Part shown: one piece after another, positions 27,258 through 36,225 of the stretch
Position numbering within the stretch: the first letter of the stretch is position 1
How the letters are laid out: each line of letters starts with the position of its first letter
From: Saprospiraceae bacterium
GTDB taxonomy: Bacteria; Bacteroidota; Bacteroidia; Chitinophagales; Saprospiraceae
Reading direction: 5' to 3'
Assembly (NCBI GenBank): GCA_020627785.1
Contig: JAHDGF010000026.1
Span: forward strand, 1 to 57,509
Length of the DNA: 57,509 bases
Program-made: the position numbers and the translations under genes
The notes under the pieces: model-generated
Databases searched by the model: none
What the model saw: the letters and a program-made list of their open reading frames with translations, nothing else
What the model was told of the DNA's origin: nothing

Positions 27258-28697
27258 CTACCCTATATGAATACACACATTCTTCGGCTCTGTAAAAAAC
27301 TTCAAGGCTTCAAAACCACCTTCTCGTCCAACGCCTGAATTTTTTACTCCACCAAATGGAGTCCGTAAATCACGAAGCAACCATGTATTTACCCACACAA
27401 TTCCTGCCTCCAATTCCTTGGCCATTTTATGAGCGCGAGTGATGTTTTCTGTCCAGATGGATGCAGACAAACCGTACTCAGTTGCATTGGCATAGTCGAG
27501 GGCTTGTTGGTCTGTTTCAAAAGGCATGATGGTAACCACAGGACCAAAAATCTCTTCCATGTTGCATCGAGCATCGTGAGGTAAATCCTCAATAATGGTC
27601 GGTTGGATGTACCAACCATCTTCGTGACCTTCTGGAAAAACAGGAGTACCTCCAGCTAAAATTTTACCGCCCTCCTCTTTTGCCAATTCAATGTAGGAAA
27701 GTATTTTTTCATAATGTACTTTGGAAACAATGGCTCCACTTTTAGAAGTTGGATGACTTGGAGGTCCAACTTTCAGCTTTGAAGTAATCGCGACAAAGTC
27801 TTTCTTAAACTGATCATAGATGGATGCTTCAACCAGTATCCTCGAACCACACAAACAGATCTGCCCCTGATTTCCAAAAGAAGTACGGATGATCTGATGC
27901 ATCATCTTTTCATAGTCACAATCAGCAAAAATCAGATTAGGATTCTTGCCACCCATTTCTAGAGATAACTTTTTAAACAGTGGAGCAGCAGTAGTTGCAA
28001 TTGCCTTCCCCACTCGAGTACTTCCAGTAAATGAAATCGCTTTCACTTTTGGATGCTTACTAAATTCTGCGCCAACCTTCACACCATCCCCGTGTACAAT
28101 GTTTAAAACTCCTGCTGGTAAACCTGCCTCAATACATAGCTCTGCTAGTAAGTAAGCAGTCATCGGTGTGACCTCTGAAGGCTTAGCAATGACACAATTT
28201 CCAGCAGCAATCGCTGGTGCAATTTTCCAAGTAAAAAGATAGAGTGGTAAATTCCATGGAGAGATGGTTGCGACAACTCCTAAGGGTTGGCGCAAGGTAT
28301 AATTAATGGCCTCAGACATCTCATGAGTCTGTGTACTAAATTGTGTAATCGCTTGCGCAAAAAATCTAAAATTAGATTCTGCCCTAGGAATATCTACACG
28401 CTTAGCCAACCATACGGGCTTACCGTTATCCAATGATTCTGCCTTTGCCAGCCGATCCAAATTTGCGCCAATAAGATCTGCAATTTTTGTCATAATTCTG
28501 GCACGGTCATTTATACTTGTTGCTGCCCAATTTGCGCAAGCGTTCTCTGCTGCTTCAATGGCAGCTTCAACATCTCGGATATCAGAATCCGGAACCTCAG
28601 CATATGGCTTCCCAATGGACGGATCAAAAACATCTAAATATTCATTACTAATCGGAGCGACCAATGCACCGTTGATGTAGTTTTTGATTTTAATCAT
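27258..28697 (-). CDS. amnC: 2-aminomuconate 6-semialdehyde dehydrogenase (aldehyde dehydrogenase family)
   Basis: A 479-aa NAD-dependent aldehyde dehydrogenase that would oxidise 2-aminomuconate semialdehyde to 2-aminomuconate. The family signature is complete: TISPWNLPLYLFTWK, the NAD-binding FTGSTRVGKAIA, catalytic Glu in LEMGGKNPNLI, the catalytic Cys region NQGQICLCGSRILVE, and EEIFGPVVTI. It is the last gene of the eight-gene kynurenine-type operon and overlaps the formamidase-like gene by 8 bp. General aldehyde dehydrogenases look alike, but the neighbouring ACMS decarboxylase fixes the likely substrate. Confidence 0.9.
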   Translation of the reverse strand: MIKIKNYINGALVAPISNEYLDVFDPSIGKPYAEVPDSDIRDVEAAIEAAENACANWAATSINDRARIMTKIADLIGANLDRLAKAESLDNGKPVWLAKRVDIPRAESNFRFFAQAITQFSTQTHEMSEAINYTLRQPLGVVATISPWNLPLYLFTWKIAPAIAAGNCVIAKPSEVTPMTAYLLAELCIEAGLPAGVLNIVHGDGVKVGAEFSKHPKVKAISFTGSTRVGKAIATTAAPLFKKLSLEMGGKNPNLIFADCDYEKMMHQIIRTSFGNQGQICLCGSRILVEASIYDQFKKDFVAITSKLKVGPPSHPTSKSGAIVSKVHYEKILSYIELAKEEGGKILAGGTPVFPEGHEDGWYIQPTIIEDLPHDARCNMEEIFGPVVTIMPFETDQQALDYANATEYGLSASIWTENITRAHKMAKELEAGIVWVNTWLLRDLRTPFGGVKNSGVGREGGFEALKFFTEPKNVCIHIG

Positions 28698-29451
28698 GCC
28701 TTTCTAATTTATAAATCACCGGTTTGCTCGGTGCAGCGTCCAATGGAAGATTCGGAACTTGTAGGTTTAATAAATATAATCCATCTGTAATTTCATCCGG
28801 CACAAAGATCATCTCTGTAATCGTGCAGTCTTTACGAGAATCATCCTTCGCTTCTGCATCACCAACATTCCAAAACACATGGTGAGACGCTAAAATTCCG
28901 TCATCCTCCTCACGATCCACAGAAGGTAAATCTATAAGTAAATGCCTCACTCCACCATCTACTAAATACTGCATAGCTGCTGAGTCTAGATATGGAGGAT
29001 TGGTTCCGGAATAATCCATGGTTAACTTATCCGAAAGATTGGGTAGTGAGCGTAAGATAATTGCAGGAGGCAAATTTTCTAGGCAGGCTGTTTTTAGATT
29101 TTCTAAACTTAAAACCTTATCCCCATTATCCAACTTTGCCAATGGCAAGCTGACCACCTGCGCCAAGAAATGAAACGTCTTCATCTCCTCAGAAACCTTC
29201 TCTTGCTTTTTGGTTATATGGCCAAGACATTCTGTGTGGGTTCCATTCCCGTGAGGATTCATCTGCACATCATAAAAATTCACAGGTGCTCCATCGTTAA
29301 CCGATCCTACAAAATCCCCAGACTGATAAGGCTTGGCCTCAAACGGTGTTGAATAAAAACATCGCACCTGACCTACGGGAATCGAAAGATCGATTGGTTG
29401 CGAAAGATCACATTGAAATTCTTGCCCCCTATGCTCTAATTTAATTTTCAT
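28690..29451 (-). CDS. kynB: Probable kynurenine formamidase (cyclase family)
   Basis: A 253-aa metal-dependent hydrolase of the KynB/cyclase family. The metal motif appears as HGNGTHTE (family pattern H-x-G-T-H-x-D/E), and later residues fit the fold (LIDLPSVDREEDDGILASHHVFW). KynB enzymes deformylate N-formylkynurenine to kynurenine. This protein is longer than typical KynB (about 210 aa). It overlaps amnC by 8 bp and abuts the monooxygenase gene, so it belongs to the operon; no other formamidase candidate is present in the cluster. A different hydrolytic role in the lower pathway is possible. Confidence 0.75.
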   Translation of the reverse strand: MKIKLEHRGQEFQCDLSQPIDLSIPVGQVRCFYSTPFEAKPYQSGDFVGSVNDGAPVNFYDVQMNPHGNGTHTECLGHITKKQEKVSEEMKTFHFLAQVVSLPLAKLDNGDKVLSLENLKTACLENLPPAIILRSLPNLSDKLTMDYSGTNPPYLDSAAMQYLVDGGVRHLLIDLPSVDREEDDGILASHHVFWNVGDAEAKDDSRKDCTITEMIFVPDEITDGLYLLNLQVPNLPLDAAPSKPVIYKLERHD

Positions 29452-30801
29452 TTAAACAGAAATGTTCATCAATTGACGATGATATTCTTCCAATGGAATT
29501 TCTGAAAAATCTGATCGTCGACAGAGATTCAATAATAATTCATCTTGTTTTCTACCTCTACTTTTTGCTTCAGCATAAGACAATTCAGGCTTAAAAGTGA
29601 CCAAGGAATACTTGGAATAATAAGCAGGGAATTTTTGTTCTAGCTCCATCTCGATTTTTCTCTTTCTCTTAAAATCTTGATCATCAACCTTGTCCCGCAT
29701 TTCATAAAAATTATCGATGGCTAGGTCCGCAATGGCGTCTGCATTTGATTTTCTCTCATCTTGAAATACGGCGAATAACTTTTCCCAATCCGTACCATAC
29801 TCATCCATCAACTCATCAAAAACTCGGACATCTTCTAGAGAGGCATTCATACCTTGGCCGTAAAAAGGAACAATGGCATGGGAAGCATCCCCCATAATTA
29901 ATGCTTTGCCATAAGCCTGCCATGGATAGCATTTAATGGTTCCTAAGGTGCCCACTGGATTTTCGAAATACTCCTCCTTGTAATGAGGAATGTACGGAAG
30001 CAAGGTTGGATAGTATTCTTCAAAAAACTGAGAAAGCTTTTCATTGGTCGTTAATGCATCAAAGCCGATCTCTGAGCCAAATGGATGAAACATGGTCAGG
30101 GTAAAACTACCATCTAAATTAGGTAAGGCAATAATCATGAACTCACCTCTCGGCCATATGTGCAATGCTTCTTTTTCTATTTTCCATCCAGCATCAGCTG
30201 TAGATAAGATGCTCAATTCCTTATAACCATGCCTCAGAAAATCTTGAGAATAATTAAAGAGTAATTTGGTTGTCTGAGCCATCATGCTGCGTCGCACTAC
30301 GGATCCTGCGCCATCGGCTCCAATAACAATGTCACCTTGATCTTCCATTTTCTCACCACCCTGCGAATAAACTATTTTAGCATTTTCTAAATCAACTTCA
30401 TGCACCTTCGCCTCGAATTTCAATTCAATATTTTCGAAGGCATCGGCTTCTTGAATTAATCTTAGGTTCAGCCCAGGTCTCGACACAGAATTAATGTAAT
30501 CTTCTGATCTCCCACTGTAAGGCGAGATGAATGATTCTCCACCAAGCGGATGAATCATCCGACCACGCATGGGAATACACTCTTCGAGAATAGCCTCTTT
30601 TAAATTTGCTCTTTCAAGTGCTTTGAGACCACGAGAAGAAAGCGCTAAATTAATAGAACGCCCAGCATCCTTAATTCCTTTTCGCATGTCAGGCATCTTC
30701 TCATAAACTGTTACTTGGAATCCTCGCTGAGCCATCCTGACAGCTAACATTGAGCCGCAGAGCCCAGCGCCGACTATTATTATCTTTTCACTTTTACTCA
30801 T
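29452..30801 (-). CDS. kmo: Kynurenine 3-monooxygenase
   Basis: A 449-aa FAD-dependent hydroxylase that converts kynurenine to 3-hydroxykynurenine. The dinucleotide motif is IIVGAGLCGSMLAVRMAQRG at the N-terminus, then RSINLALSSRGLKAL (typical of KMO), the second FAD motif GADGAGSVVR and the GD motif MGDASHAIVPFYGQGMNASL. The C-terminal region (KRKRKIEMELEQKFP) is as in KMO. The start overlaps the kynureninase stop by 4 bp (ATGA). Confidence 0.95.
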   Translation of the reverse strand: MSKSEKIIIVGAGLCGSMLAVRMAQRGFQVTVYEKMPDMRKGIKDAGRSINLALSSRGLKALERANLKEAILEECIPMRGRMIHPLGGESFISPYSGRSEDYINSVSRPGLNLRLIQEADAFENIELKFEAKVHEVDLENAKIVYSQGGEKMEDQGDIVIGADGAGSVVRRSMMAQTTKLLFNYSQDFLRHGYKELSILSTADAGWKIEKEALHIWPRGEFMIIALPNLDGSFTLTMFHPFGSEIGFDALTTNEKLSQFFEEYYPTLLPYIPHYKEEYFENPVGTLGTIKCYPWQAYGKALIMGDASHAIVPFYGQGMNASLEDVRVFDELMDEYGTDWEKLFAVFQDERKSNADAIADLAIDNFYEMRDKVDDQDFKRKRKIEMELEQKFPAYYSKYSLVTFKPELSYAEAKSRGRKQDELLLNLCRRSDFSEIPLEEYHRQLMNISV

Positions 30802-32084
30802 GCTTCTTTGATTTTGCTCAAGGCAAATTTTAAAATTTCATAAAACCGATAAACATCTTCAAATGAATTATACAAGGCCACTGGTGCAACTCGTATCACA
30901 TCTGGCTCTCGCCAGTCTGCAATGACTCCAGCTTCAGTAATCGCATCGAATAATCTCTTATCCGCATTCTTTACCTGTATCGATAATTGCGAACCTCTCT
31001 GTTGAGGATCACTCGGTGTTACAACGTTCACCAAATCTTCTCCAAGGTGATGGAGCAAAAATTCTAAATAGCCCGTCAATAGTTTTGCTTTCTTTCTTAA
31101 GGCTGGCATTCCTACCTCATCGAATATTTTCAAAGAAGACCAGACAGCAGCTAGAGCCATGATCGGTGGATTACTCAATTGCCATGCCTCTGCTGTGGGC
31201 ATGGGCTCAAAGGCATCCCGCATTTTAAATCGCGTCTCTTTATTATGTCCCCACCATCCTTCAAACCTTGGGATGGATGGATCGTTCAAGTGTCGCTCAT
31301 TGATAAAGACTCCACCCATTCCACCTGGACCAGAGTTTAAGTATTTATAATTACACCATACAGCAAAGTCACAGCCAGAATCATGCAATTGTAAATCAAC
31401 ATTCCCCGCACCATGCGCACAATCAAATCCAACCATGCATCCTTGCGCATGCCCCCATTCCGTTATCTGCTTAATATTGAAATATTGGCCAGTGTAGTAA
31501 TTGGTATTTCCTAAAAGAATGGTCGCAACATTCTGACCTTCGGCCGCAATAACTGCTTCAATATCTTCCGGTCGTAAACACACCTCTCCTTCTCTAGCCC
31601 TTAACTCAATCAAACATTCCTTCGGATCAAATCCATGAAATCTTATTTGTGATTCCGCAGCATATTTATCGGAAGGAAAAGCATCGGCTTCGATGATTAT
31701 TTTATTTCTAGTTGCCGTCGGCCGATAAAAAGAAACCAACACAAAATGAAGGTTTGCCGTGAGGGTGTTCATGACGACGACTTCTTCTGGCTTTCCGCCG
31801 ACTACTCTCGCCATCGCTTCTGTCAAGAATTCATGATACGGTAGCCATGGATTCTTTGCGTGAAAATGCCCTTCAACTCCCAAGTTCTGCCAATCGGTTA
31901 ATTCTTGCTGTATCGCTTCCGCTGTACTTTTGGGCTGAAGACCTAAGGAATTTCCACAGAGGTAAACATAGGGCTTACCATCTGCTTGTAAGGGTAAATG
32001 AAATTTAGAACGGTAATCTTTAAGTGGATCACGCACATCCATCTCTACCGCAAATTCAAGATCGTTTTTATATTGAATCATCAT
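30798..32084 (-). CDS. kynU: Kynureninase
   Basis: A 428-aa PLP enzyme that cleaves 3-hydroxykynurenine to 3-hydroxyanthranilate and alanine. Family features: YLCGNSLGLQPKST near the N-terminus, the PLP region VGFDCAHGAGNVDLQLHD, and the Schiff-base lysine in FAVWCNYKYLNSGPGGMGG. Arg-containing DVIRVAPVALYNSFEDVYRF near the C-terminus is also typical. It lies 5 bp after the ACMS decarboxylase gene and overlaps kmo by 4 bp. Confidence 0.96.
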   Translation of the reverse strand: MMIQYKNDLEFAVEMDVRDPLKDYRSKFHLPLQADGKPYVYLCGNSLGLQPKSTAEAIQQELTDWQNLGVEGHFHAKNPWLPYHEFLTEAMARVVGGKPEEVVVMNTLTANLHFVLVSFYRPTATRNKIIIEADAFPSDKYAAESQIRFHGFDPKECLIELRAREGEVCLRPEDIEAVIAAEGQNVATILLGNTNYYTGQYFNIKQITEWGHAQGCMVGFDCAHGAGNVDLQLHDSGCDFAVWCNYKYLNSGPGGMGGVFINERHLNDPSIPRFEGWWGHNKETRFKMRDAFEPMPTAEAWQLSNPPIMALAAVWSSLKIFDEVGMPALRKKAKLLTGYLEFLLHHLGEDLVNVVTPSDPQQRGSQLSIQVKNADKRLFDAITEAGVIADWREPDVIRVAPVALYNSFEDVYRFYEILKFALSKIKEA

Positions 32085-32089
32085 TTATT

Positions 32090-33157
32090 TTAGACTGGCT
32101 TTATTCTATTCATAAATGCATCGGAATCAGATCCGCACAACCACCTAGTAACGTTACTAAACCACATCTCTTCTTGTTGCTTGGCTGAGATTATGTTTTC
32201 TTCAACGGCAAGATCCAACAACTTCCCAGGATAAGAAGATTGTGCCTCACTCTCCATCTCTCCAAGGGGATATGGATCATCAAGACCTACAACAATCTGA
32301 TCTGTACCTTGTTGACGCCTCACCATTAAATCTAGTGAAAATGTATCGTGAACTAAGGTATCAAAAAAGATATTGGGATGTCCAATCGCTTTCCGCGGTC
32401 GCACCTTACCTTCAAAAAGATCCGGCCGCCCATCAAATCCCTGCGTACGCCTTCCAATATTTAAATGGTTTAATTGTCCACCATGTGCAAAGCAAACCCT
32501 AATGTTGGGATACTTTTCGTAGAGTCCATCGAGGGTATAAAAATGATAAGCATCTGCACATTGTGCGATCATCCAAATAAGATGAAATCGCCAAGCAGTA
32601 TTTTCGAGCTTAATAAATTTCTCTCCATCATATGGATGAATCTCTACTGCCAGTTTATACTTTTCAGCCAACTCAAAAATTGGCTCTGTTTCCTTATCAA
32701 AAATTCCTCTCCATGTTCCGATTGAATCCATGTAGTGCGTCGGCAGACAGAGTACACGGAGTCCAAGTTCTTCCACACAACGTTCAATTTCCCAGCAGGC
32801 TCCATCTATAAAACCTGCATGAACCACAAAGCCACAAGTAAACTTGGTCGGATGGTCTGCTTGCACCTTTGCATTAAAGTCATTCTGAAATCTTAAGGCA
32901 TATTTCATATCACTGATTCGTAATCCATTTCCATAAAGCTGAGAAAGATTAAGCACTACGGCATGATCAATTTTATTACGATCCATCCATTCTAATTTTT
33001 CATCTAAGAAAAAACTAGAATCTGTTACAGGTCGCTTCCATCCTTTTTGCAACATGTGTTTACGATCCTCATCAATCCAAAAGATTTCTTTCTCTTTTAG
33101 ATAAGCAGGGATCTGCTCTGGGTATGGTAATAAGTGTGAATGAGCGTTTATACGCAT
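32090..33157 (-). CDS. nbaD: 2-amino-3-carboxymuconate-6-semialdehyde decarboxylase (ACMSD)
   Basis: A 355-aa amidohydrolase-fold decarboxylase. The N-terminal metal motif is INAHSHLLP (H-x-H), a central His is in KLAVEIHPYDG, and another is in VCFAHGGQLNHL. The catalytic Asp lies in VGLDDPYPLGEME, which replaces the usual G-S-D-Y-P-F-P-L-G-E. The enzyme removes the carboxylate from ACMS and so directs flow away from quinolinate/NAD and towards complete oxidation. It sits 9 bp after the dioxygenase gene in the operon. Confidence 0.93.
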   Translation of the reverse strand: MRINAHSHLLPYPEQIPAYLKEKEIFWIDEDRKHMLQKGWKRPVTDSSFFLDEKLEWMDRNKIDHAVVLNLSQLYGNGLRISDMKYALRFQNDFNAKVQADHPTKFTCGFVVHAGFIDGACWEIERCVEELGLRVLCLPTHYMDSIGTWRGIFDKETEPIFELAEKYKLAVEIHPYDGEKFIKLENTAWRFHLIWMIAQCADAYHFYTLDGLYEKYPNIRVCFAHGGQLNHLNIGRRTQGFDGRPDLFEGKVRPRKAIGHPNIFFDTLVHDTFSLDLMVRRQQGTDQIVVGLDDPYPLGEMESEAQSSYPGKLLDLAVEENIISAKQQEEMWFSNVTRWLCGSDSDAFMNRIKPV

Positions 33158-33166
33158 ATATGATAA

Positions 33167-33697
33167 TTAAGCAGAAGTTATTTTTGCAGGCGGTTCCATC
33201 AATGTCCCACAGCTATCGCAAGTGCGAAGTTCTGTGTTGGCATAATACTTATCAAAAATGACAGGCATGTCCTTTTCTATATTCACTAACTCAAAAGGCT
33301 CCTCGTGCAATTTGTTGTGGCAGTTTTCACAGAACCAAGCCAGACCATCATCCACTCCTTCTGGTCTCTTCATCTCTATTACAAGCCCCACGGTATTAGC
33401 TCCTCTCTGCGGAGAATGTGGAATGTTGGGTGGCAAGTAAAAGACCTCGCCTTCTCTGATGTGAATGTCTTTCGGCTCACCATCTTCAATCACTTTGAGA
33501 ACTATATCACCTTCCACCTGATAGAAAAACTCAGGTGTCTGGTTTAGGTGATAATCCTTCCTTGAATTGGGACCACCGACGACCATAACAATATAGTCTT
33601 CATTATAAATTGCCTTATTGCCTACGGGCGGTTTTAATAGATCTCTATTTTCTTCGATCCAATTTTTAAAGTTGATGACAGGAGGTAATTTAGCCAT
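33167..33697 (-). CDS. nbaC: 3-hydroxyanthranilate 3,4-dioxygenase
   Basis: A 176-aa cupin dioxygenase that opens the ring of 3-hydroxyanthranilate to ACMS. The iron ligands are visible as His50, Glu56 (HLNQTPEFFYQVEGD) and His94 (PPNIPHSPQR). A second, rubredoxin-like iron site is formed by Cys123/Cys126 and Cys160/Cys163 (FCENC and TCDSC), as in bacterial homologues. The length is normal. The next genes downstream in the operon act on its product. Confidence 0.96.
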   Translation of the reverse strand: MAKLPPVINFKNWIEENRDLLKPPVGNKAIYNEDYIVMVVGGPNSRKDYHLNQTPEFFYQVEGDIVLKVIEDGEPKDIHIREGEVFYLPPNIPHSPQRGANTVGLVIEMKRPEGVDDGLAWFCENCHNKLHEEPFELVNIEKDMPVIFDKYYANTELRTCDSCGTLMEPPAKITSA

Positions 33698-33730
33698 GAT
33701 ATTTATTTTATTGAAGAAATGTATTCTAAG

Positions 33731-34828
33731 TTAGTTTACGTTAAAGTGAAAGTTCAATTGTTCTCTTATTTCTTTTGGCAACTTTGGAAGATCTGACCTT
33801 GGGATTAATAAGGTAGAGATGTTATGAAAGTCATGGTAAATCTGATGCTTTTGAGCGGTCTTATTTAAATACTCGTGACCCGATGATCCTCCTGTTCCAA
33901 TTTTATTACCAATCATCCGCATAACCATCTGTGCATGTCTATGCCTCCAAGCAGTCATCTGATTATCTACATCCATCAGACAAGTAATAAACTGAAATGG
34001 TAAATGCAGGATTGGTTCATCCCTGTATAGGTTGATAAAAAGGGCTGCAAGTGTTGCCTCATAACTTAGTCTTTTTTTCCCTTCTTCCATCATCTGATTG
34101 TGCTCTTCTCTAGACAAGATAGATTGGAAATAAGTATCTGTACTTCCGACCATTTCTTTCCTTTTTTCTTTTTCCTCCTCCGTCAGGTAATCTGACTTCT
34201 CAATCGCTTCTGTTTCTTTTTTCAACATGGACTTTAAAGCACCTTTGTAGGATTCTAAAAAGTCAAAACCGTCCAACTTTAAAAACGGGGTACGCTCCAG
34301 CCATGCGTTGACCGTATCAAGAAGGGTTCCTTTTTCATAAATTGCTTCCAACTGTTTTACCTGATCTTCTTGAAAAACAGAATGATACTTTTGACCGTGA
34401 TAAGTTATTCTTTGTTTGTTAGGTAAACCTAGCAAAGATTCAACAGCACGGAATTGAAAACTTTGGAAACCAGATGCAGGAAATAAATAATTTCTAAAAT
34501 CAAGAAAGTCTAACGGTGTCATCGATTCCATGACACTAATCTGCTTTACCATTAATTCCAAGATTCCTTCGACTCGATTCAACCTGCCAATGGCTACTCC
34601 AAGACTACTTTCAATAACCTCATCATCTGCAAATAATTCTATGACAGATTCTACCTCATGTATGATTTGCTTAAACCATAATTCATACACCTGATGAACA
34701 ATGATAAATAGCATTTCCTCATGTGCTGGTTCGCCCAATTGTTCGCTTCTTAAAACTTGAGCACTTAAAAGTTTTTCAAGCTCCAAATATTTCTGATAGT
34801 GTATGGTAGAATATTTTCCTTCTGACAT
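33731..34828 (-). CDS. kynA: Tryptophan 2,3-dioxygenase
   Basis: A 365-aa heme dioxygenase that opens tryptophan to N-formylkynurenine, the first step of the route. It begins IHYQKYLELEKLLSAQVLRS and has DEMLF-like HEEMLFIIVHQVYELWFKQI, then FRNYLFPASGFQSFQFR and the heme/substrate region WRHRHAQMVMRMIGNKIGTG followed by SSGHEYLN. It is longer than the classic proteobacterial enzyme (about 280 aa) and closer in layout to the long TDO forms. It lies 18 bp after the hydratase gene. Confidence 0.96.
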   Translation of the reverse strand: MSEGKYSTIHYQKYLELEKLLSAQVLRSEQLGEPAHEEMLFIIVHQVYELWFKQIIHEVESVIELFADDEVIESSLGVAIGRLNRVEGILELMVKQISVMESMTPLDFLDFRNYLFPASGFQSFQFRAVESLLGLPNKQRITYHGQKYHSVFQEDQVKQLEAIYEKGTLLDTVNAWLERTPFLKLDGFDFLESYKGALKSMLKKETEAIEKSDYLTEEEKEKRKEMVGSTDTYFQSILSREEHNQMMEEGKKRLSYEATLAALFINLYRDEPILHLPFQFITCLMDVDNQMTAWRHRHAQMVMRMIGNKIGTGGSSGHEYLNKTAQKHQIYHDFHNISTLLIPRSDLPKLPKEIREQLNFHFNVN

Positions 34829-34846
34829 CTTTTCTTTTTGAATCTT

Positions 34847-35614
34847 TTAAACTACTGATATTTGCACCTGACCTATCTGATCAAAGTGACCGATGATTTC
34901 ATCACCTGAATTTATATACACTGCTGAAGTGGCGGCTCCGGCTAAAATTATGTGATCCTTTTTTATTTTGGTATTATACTTTTGCGCTAAGCGTGTCATC
35001 TCAATAAATGACTCCATCGGATTACCTAAAATTGCTTTAGAATTACCTTCTTGAGAAACGGTCCCATTAATTTCTAATTTAATCGCCAAGTCCTGAACCG
35101 TCTGTAATGGATCCAACCAAGTTCCAATTACAAAGCCAGAAGAAGAACAATTATCCGCAATCACATCTTCCAGAGAAAATTTAAAATTTTCATATCTCGA
35201 ATCTATAATTTCTAAAGCCCCGGCTACACCACCAAGGTACTCCATATAATTATCCCTCGTCAGTGGCTGATCAATGTCCTTACTTACAAGAAAGGCAATT
35301 TCTGGTTCGATCCGAGGGTGAATAAAATGGCTTCGATCCAATTTACCTTCATGAAAGTATTGCATTTTGTCAGTCAGGCGGCCCCAAATAATTTCATGGA
35401 CACCCATCTGTTCCATCTTCGCCTTGCTTGTGAATCCAAGTTTGTACCCAACCAGCTTTTCGCCTCTTGTTAAACGGTGATTAATGGATTGTTCTTGAAT
35501 GTCGTAAGAATCCTGCAAGTCGATGGTCTGACTCAGGCTTACTTGCGGAACGGCAGTCGCCTCTTTTGCCGCATTATCTAGGGTTTTTGCAATAGATTGC
35601 ACATATTCCTTCAT
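34847..35614 (-). CDS. 2-oxopent-4-enoate hydratase / 4-oxalocrotonate decarboxylase family protein
   Basis: A 255-aa member of the fumarylacetoacetase-like hydratase/decarboxylase superfamily (DmpE/DmpH). Visible signatures are VGYKLGFTSKAKM, the metal-binding RIEPEIAFLVSKD, and GALEIIDSRYENFKFSLEDVIADN with DNCSSSGFVIG. The last section has GNPMESFIEMTRLAQ. DmpE (hydratase) and DmpH (decarboxylase) are homologues and I cannot separate them by eye. Only one gene of the pair is in the window, yet the pathway needs both activities. It is the first gene of the kynurenine operon and is divergent from a small GIY-YIG-like gene. Confidence 0.85.
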   Translation of the reverse strand: MKEYVQSIAKTLDNAAKEATAVPQVSLSQTIDLQDSYDIQEQSINHRLTRGEKLVGYKLGFTSKAKMEQMGVHEIIWGRLTDKMQYFHEGKLDRSHFIHPRIEPEIAFLVSKDIDQPLTRDNYMEYLGGVAGALEIIDSRYENFKFSLEDVIADNCSSSGFVIGTWLDPLQTVQDLAIKLEINGTVSQEGNSKAILGNPMESFIEMTRLAQKYNTKIKKDHIILAGAATSAVYINSGDEIIGHFDQIGQVQISVV

Positions 35615-35708
35615 ATTAAAACAAGTTAATGGCTTTTAAGAAGCCCCCGAAATTCTTGGATTTATTTTTGTAGTATTTTGTCTATTACGCTTTCGCAAAT
35701 TTGTATCC

Positions 35709-36068
35709 ATGTCTACAAAAGCAGCTAAAAAATCCCATTCTGTCTATGTTGTCGAATTACGACAATCGGTTTGGACTGAAAGTAAAAAATTCAGAGCAGC
35801 CAATCCACGATACAAAGGCCTATCTACATGTTTATATGTTGGCATGACCAGCCTTAAGCCCAAAGAAAGGCTAGAAAAGCATTTAACTGGTGCAAAAAGC
35901 AAGAAAGGCATCAAAATTTCATCTAAATTTGTAGAGAAATATGGAATGTATCTAAGGCCCAGTCTTTACGAACATTTCAACCCCTTAACAAGAGAAAGAG
36001 CTTATCAGCTTGAAAAAGATTTGACAGATAGTCTCAGAAAACGAGGATTTGCTGTCTGGTCAAATTAA
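35709..36068 (+). CDS. Small GIY-YIG-like domain protein
   Basis: A 119-aa protein. The motif pair VYVVEL and CLYVGMTSLKPKERLEKHL corresponds to the GIY and YIG strands plus the following helix of the GIY-YIG nuclease fold, and EKDLTDSLRKRGFAVW closes the domain. Small stand-alone proteins of this kind are common and uncharacterised. It is divergent from the kynurenine operon, with 94 bp between them. Confidence 0.65.
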   Translation: MSTKAAKKSHSVYVVELRQSVWTESKKFRAANPRYKGLSTCLYVGMTSLKPKERLEKHLTGAKSKKGIKISSKFVEKYGMYLRPSLYEHFNPLTRERAYQLEKDLTDSLRKRGFAVWSN

Positions 36069-36225
36069 AAACACCTAGAGGTTAAATTGACCCAAACAAT
36101 ACTCACCCTTACTACCTAATTCTACCTTATTAGCCTTGCTAATGAAGTGGTAAATTTTTGAATTTAAGATTTAGAAATATAATTAATAGTATTTGAGATC
36201 GACTAAAACATATAATCACGAGAAA

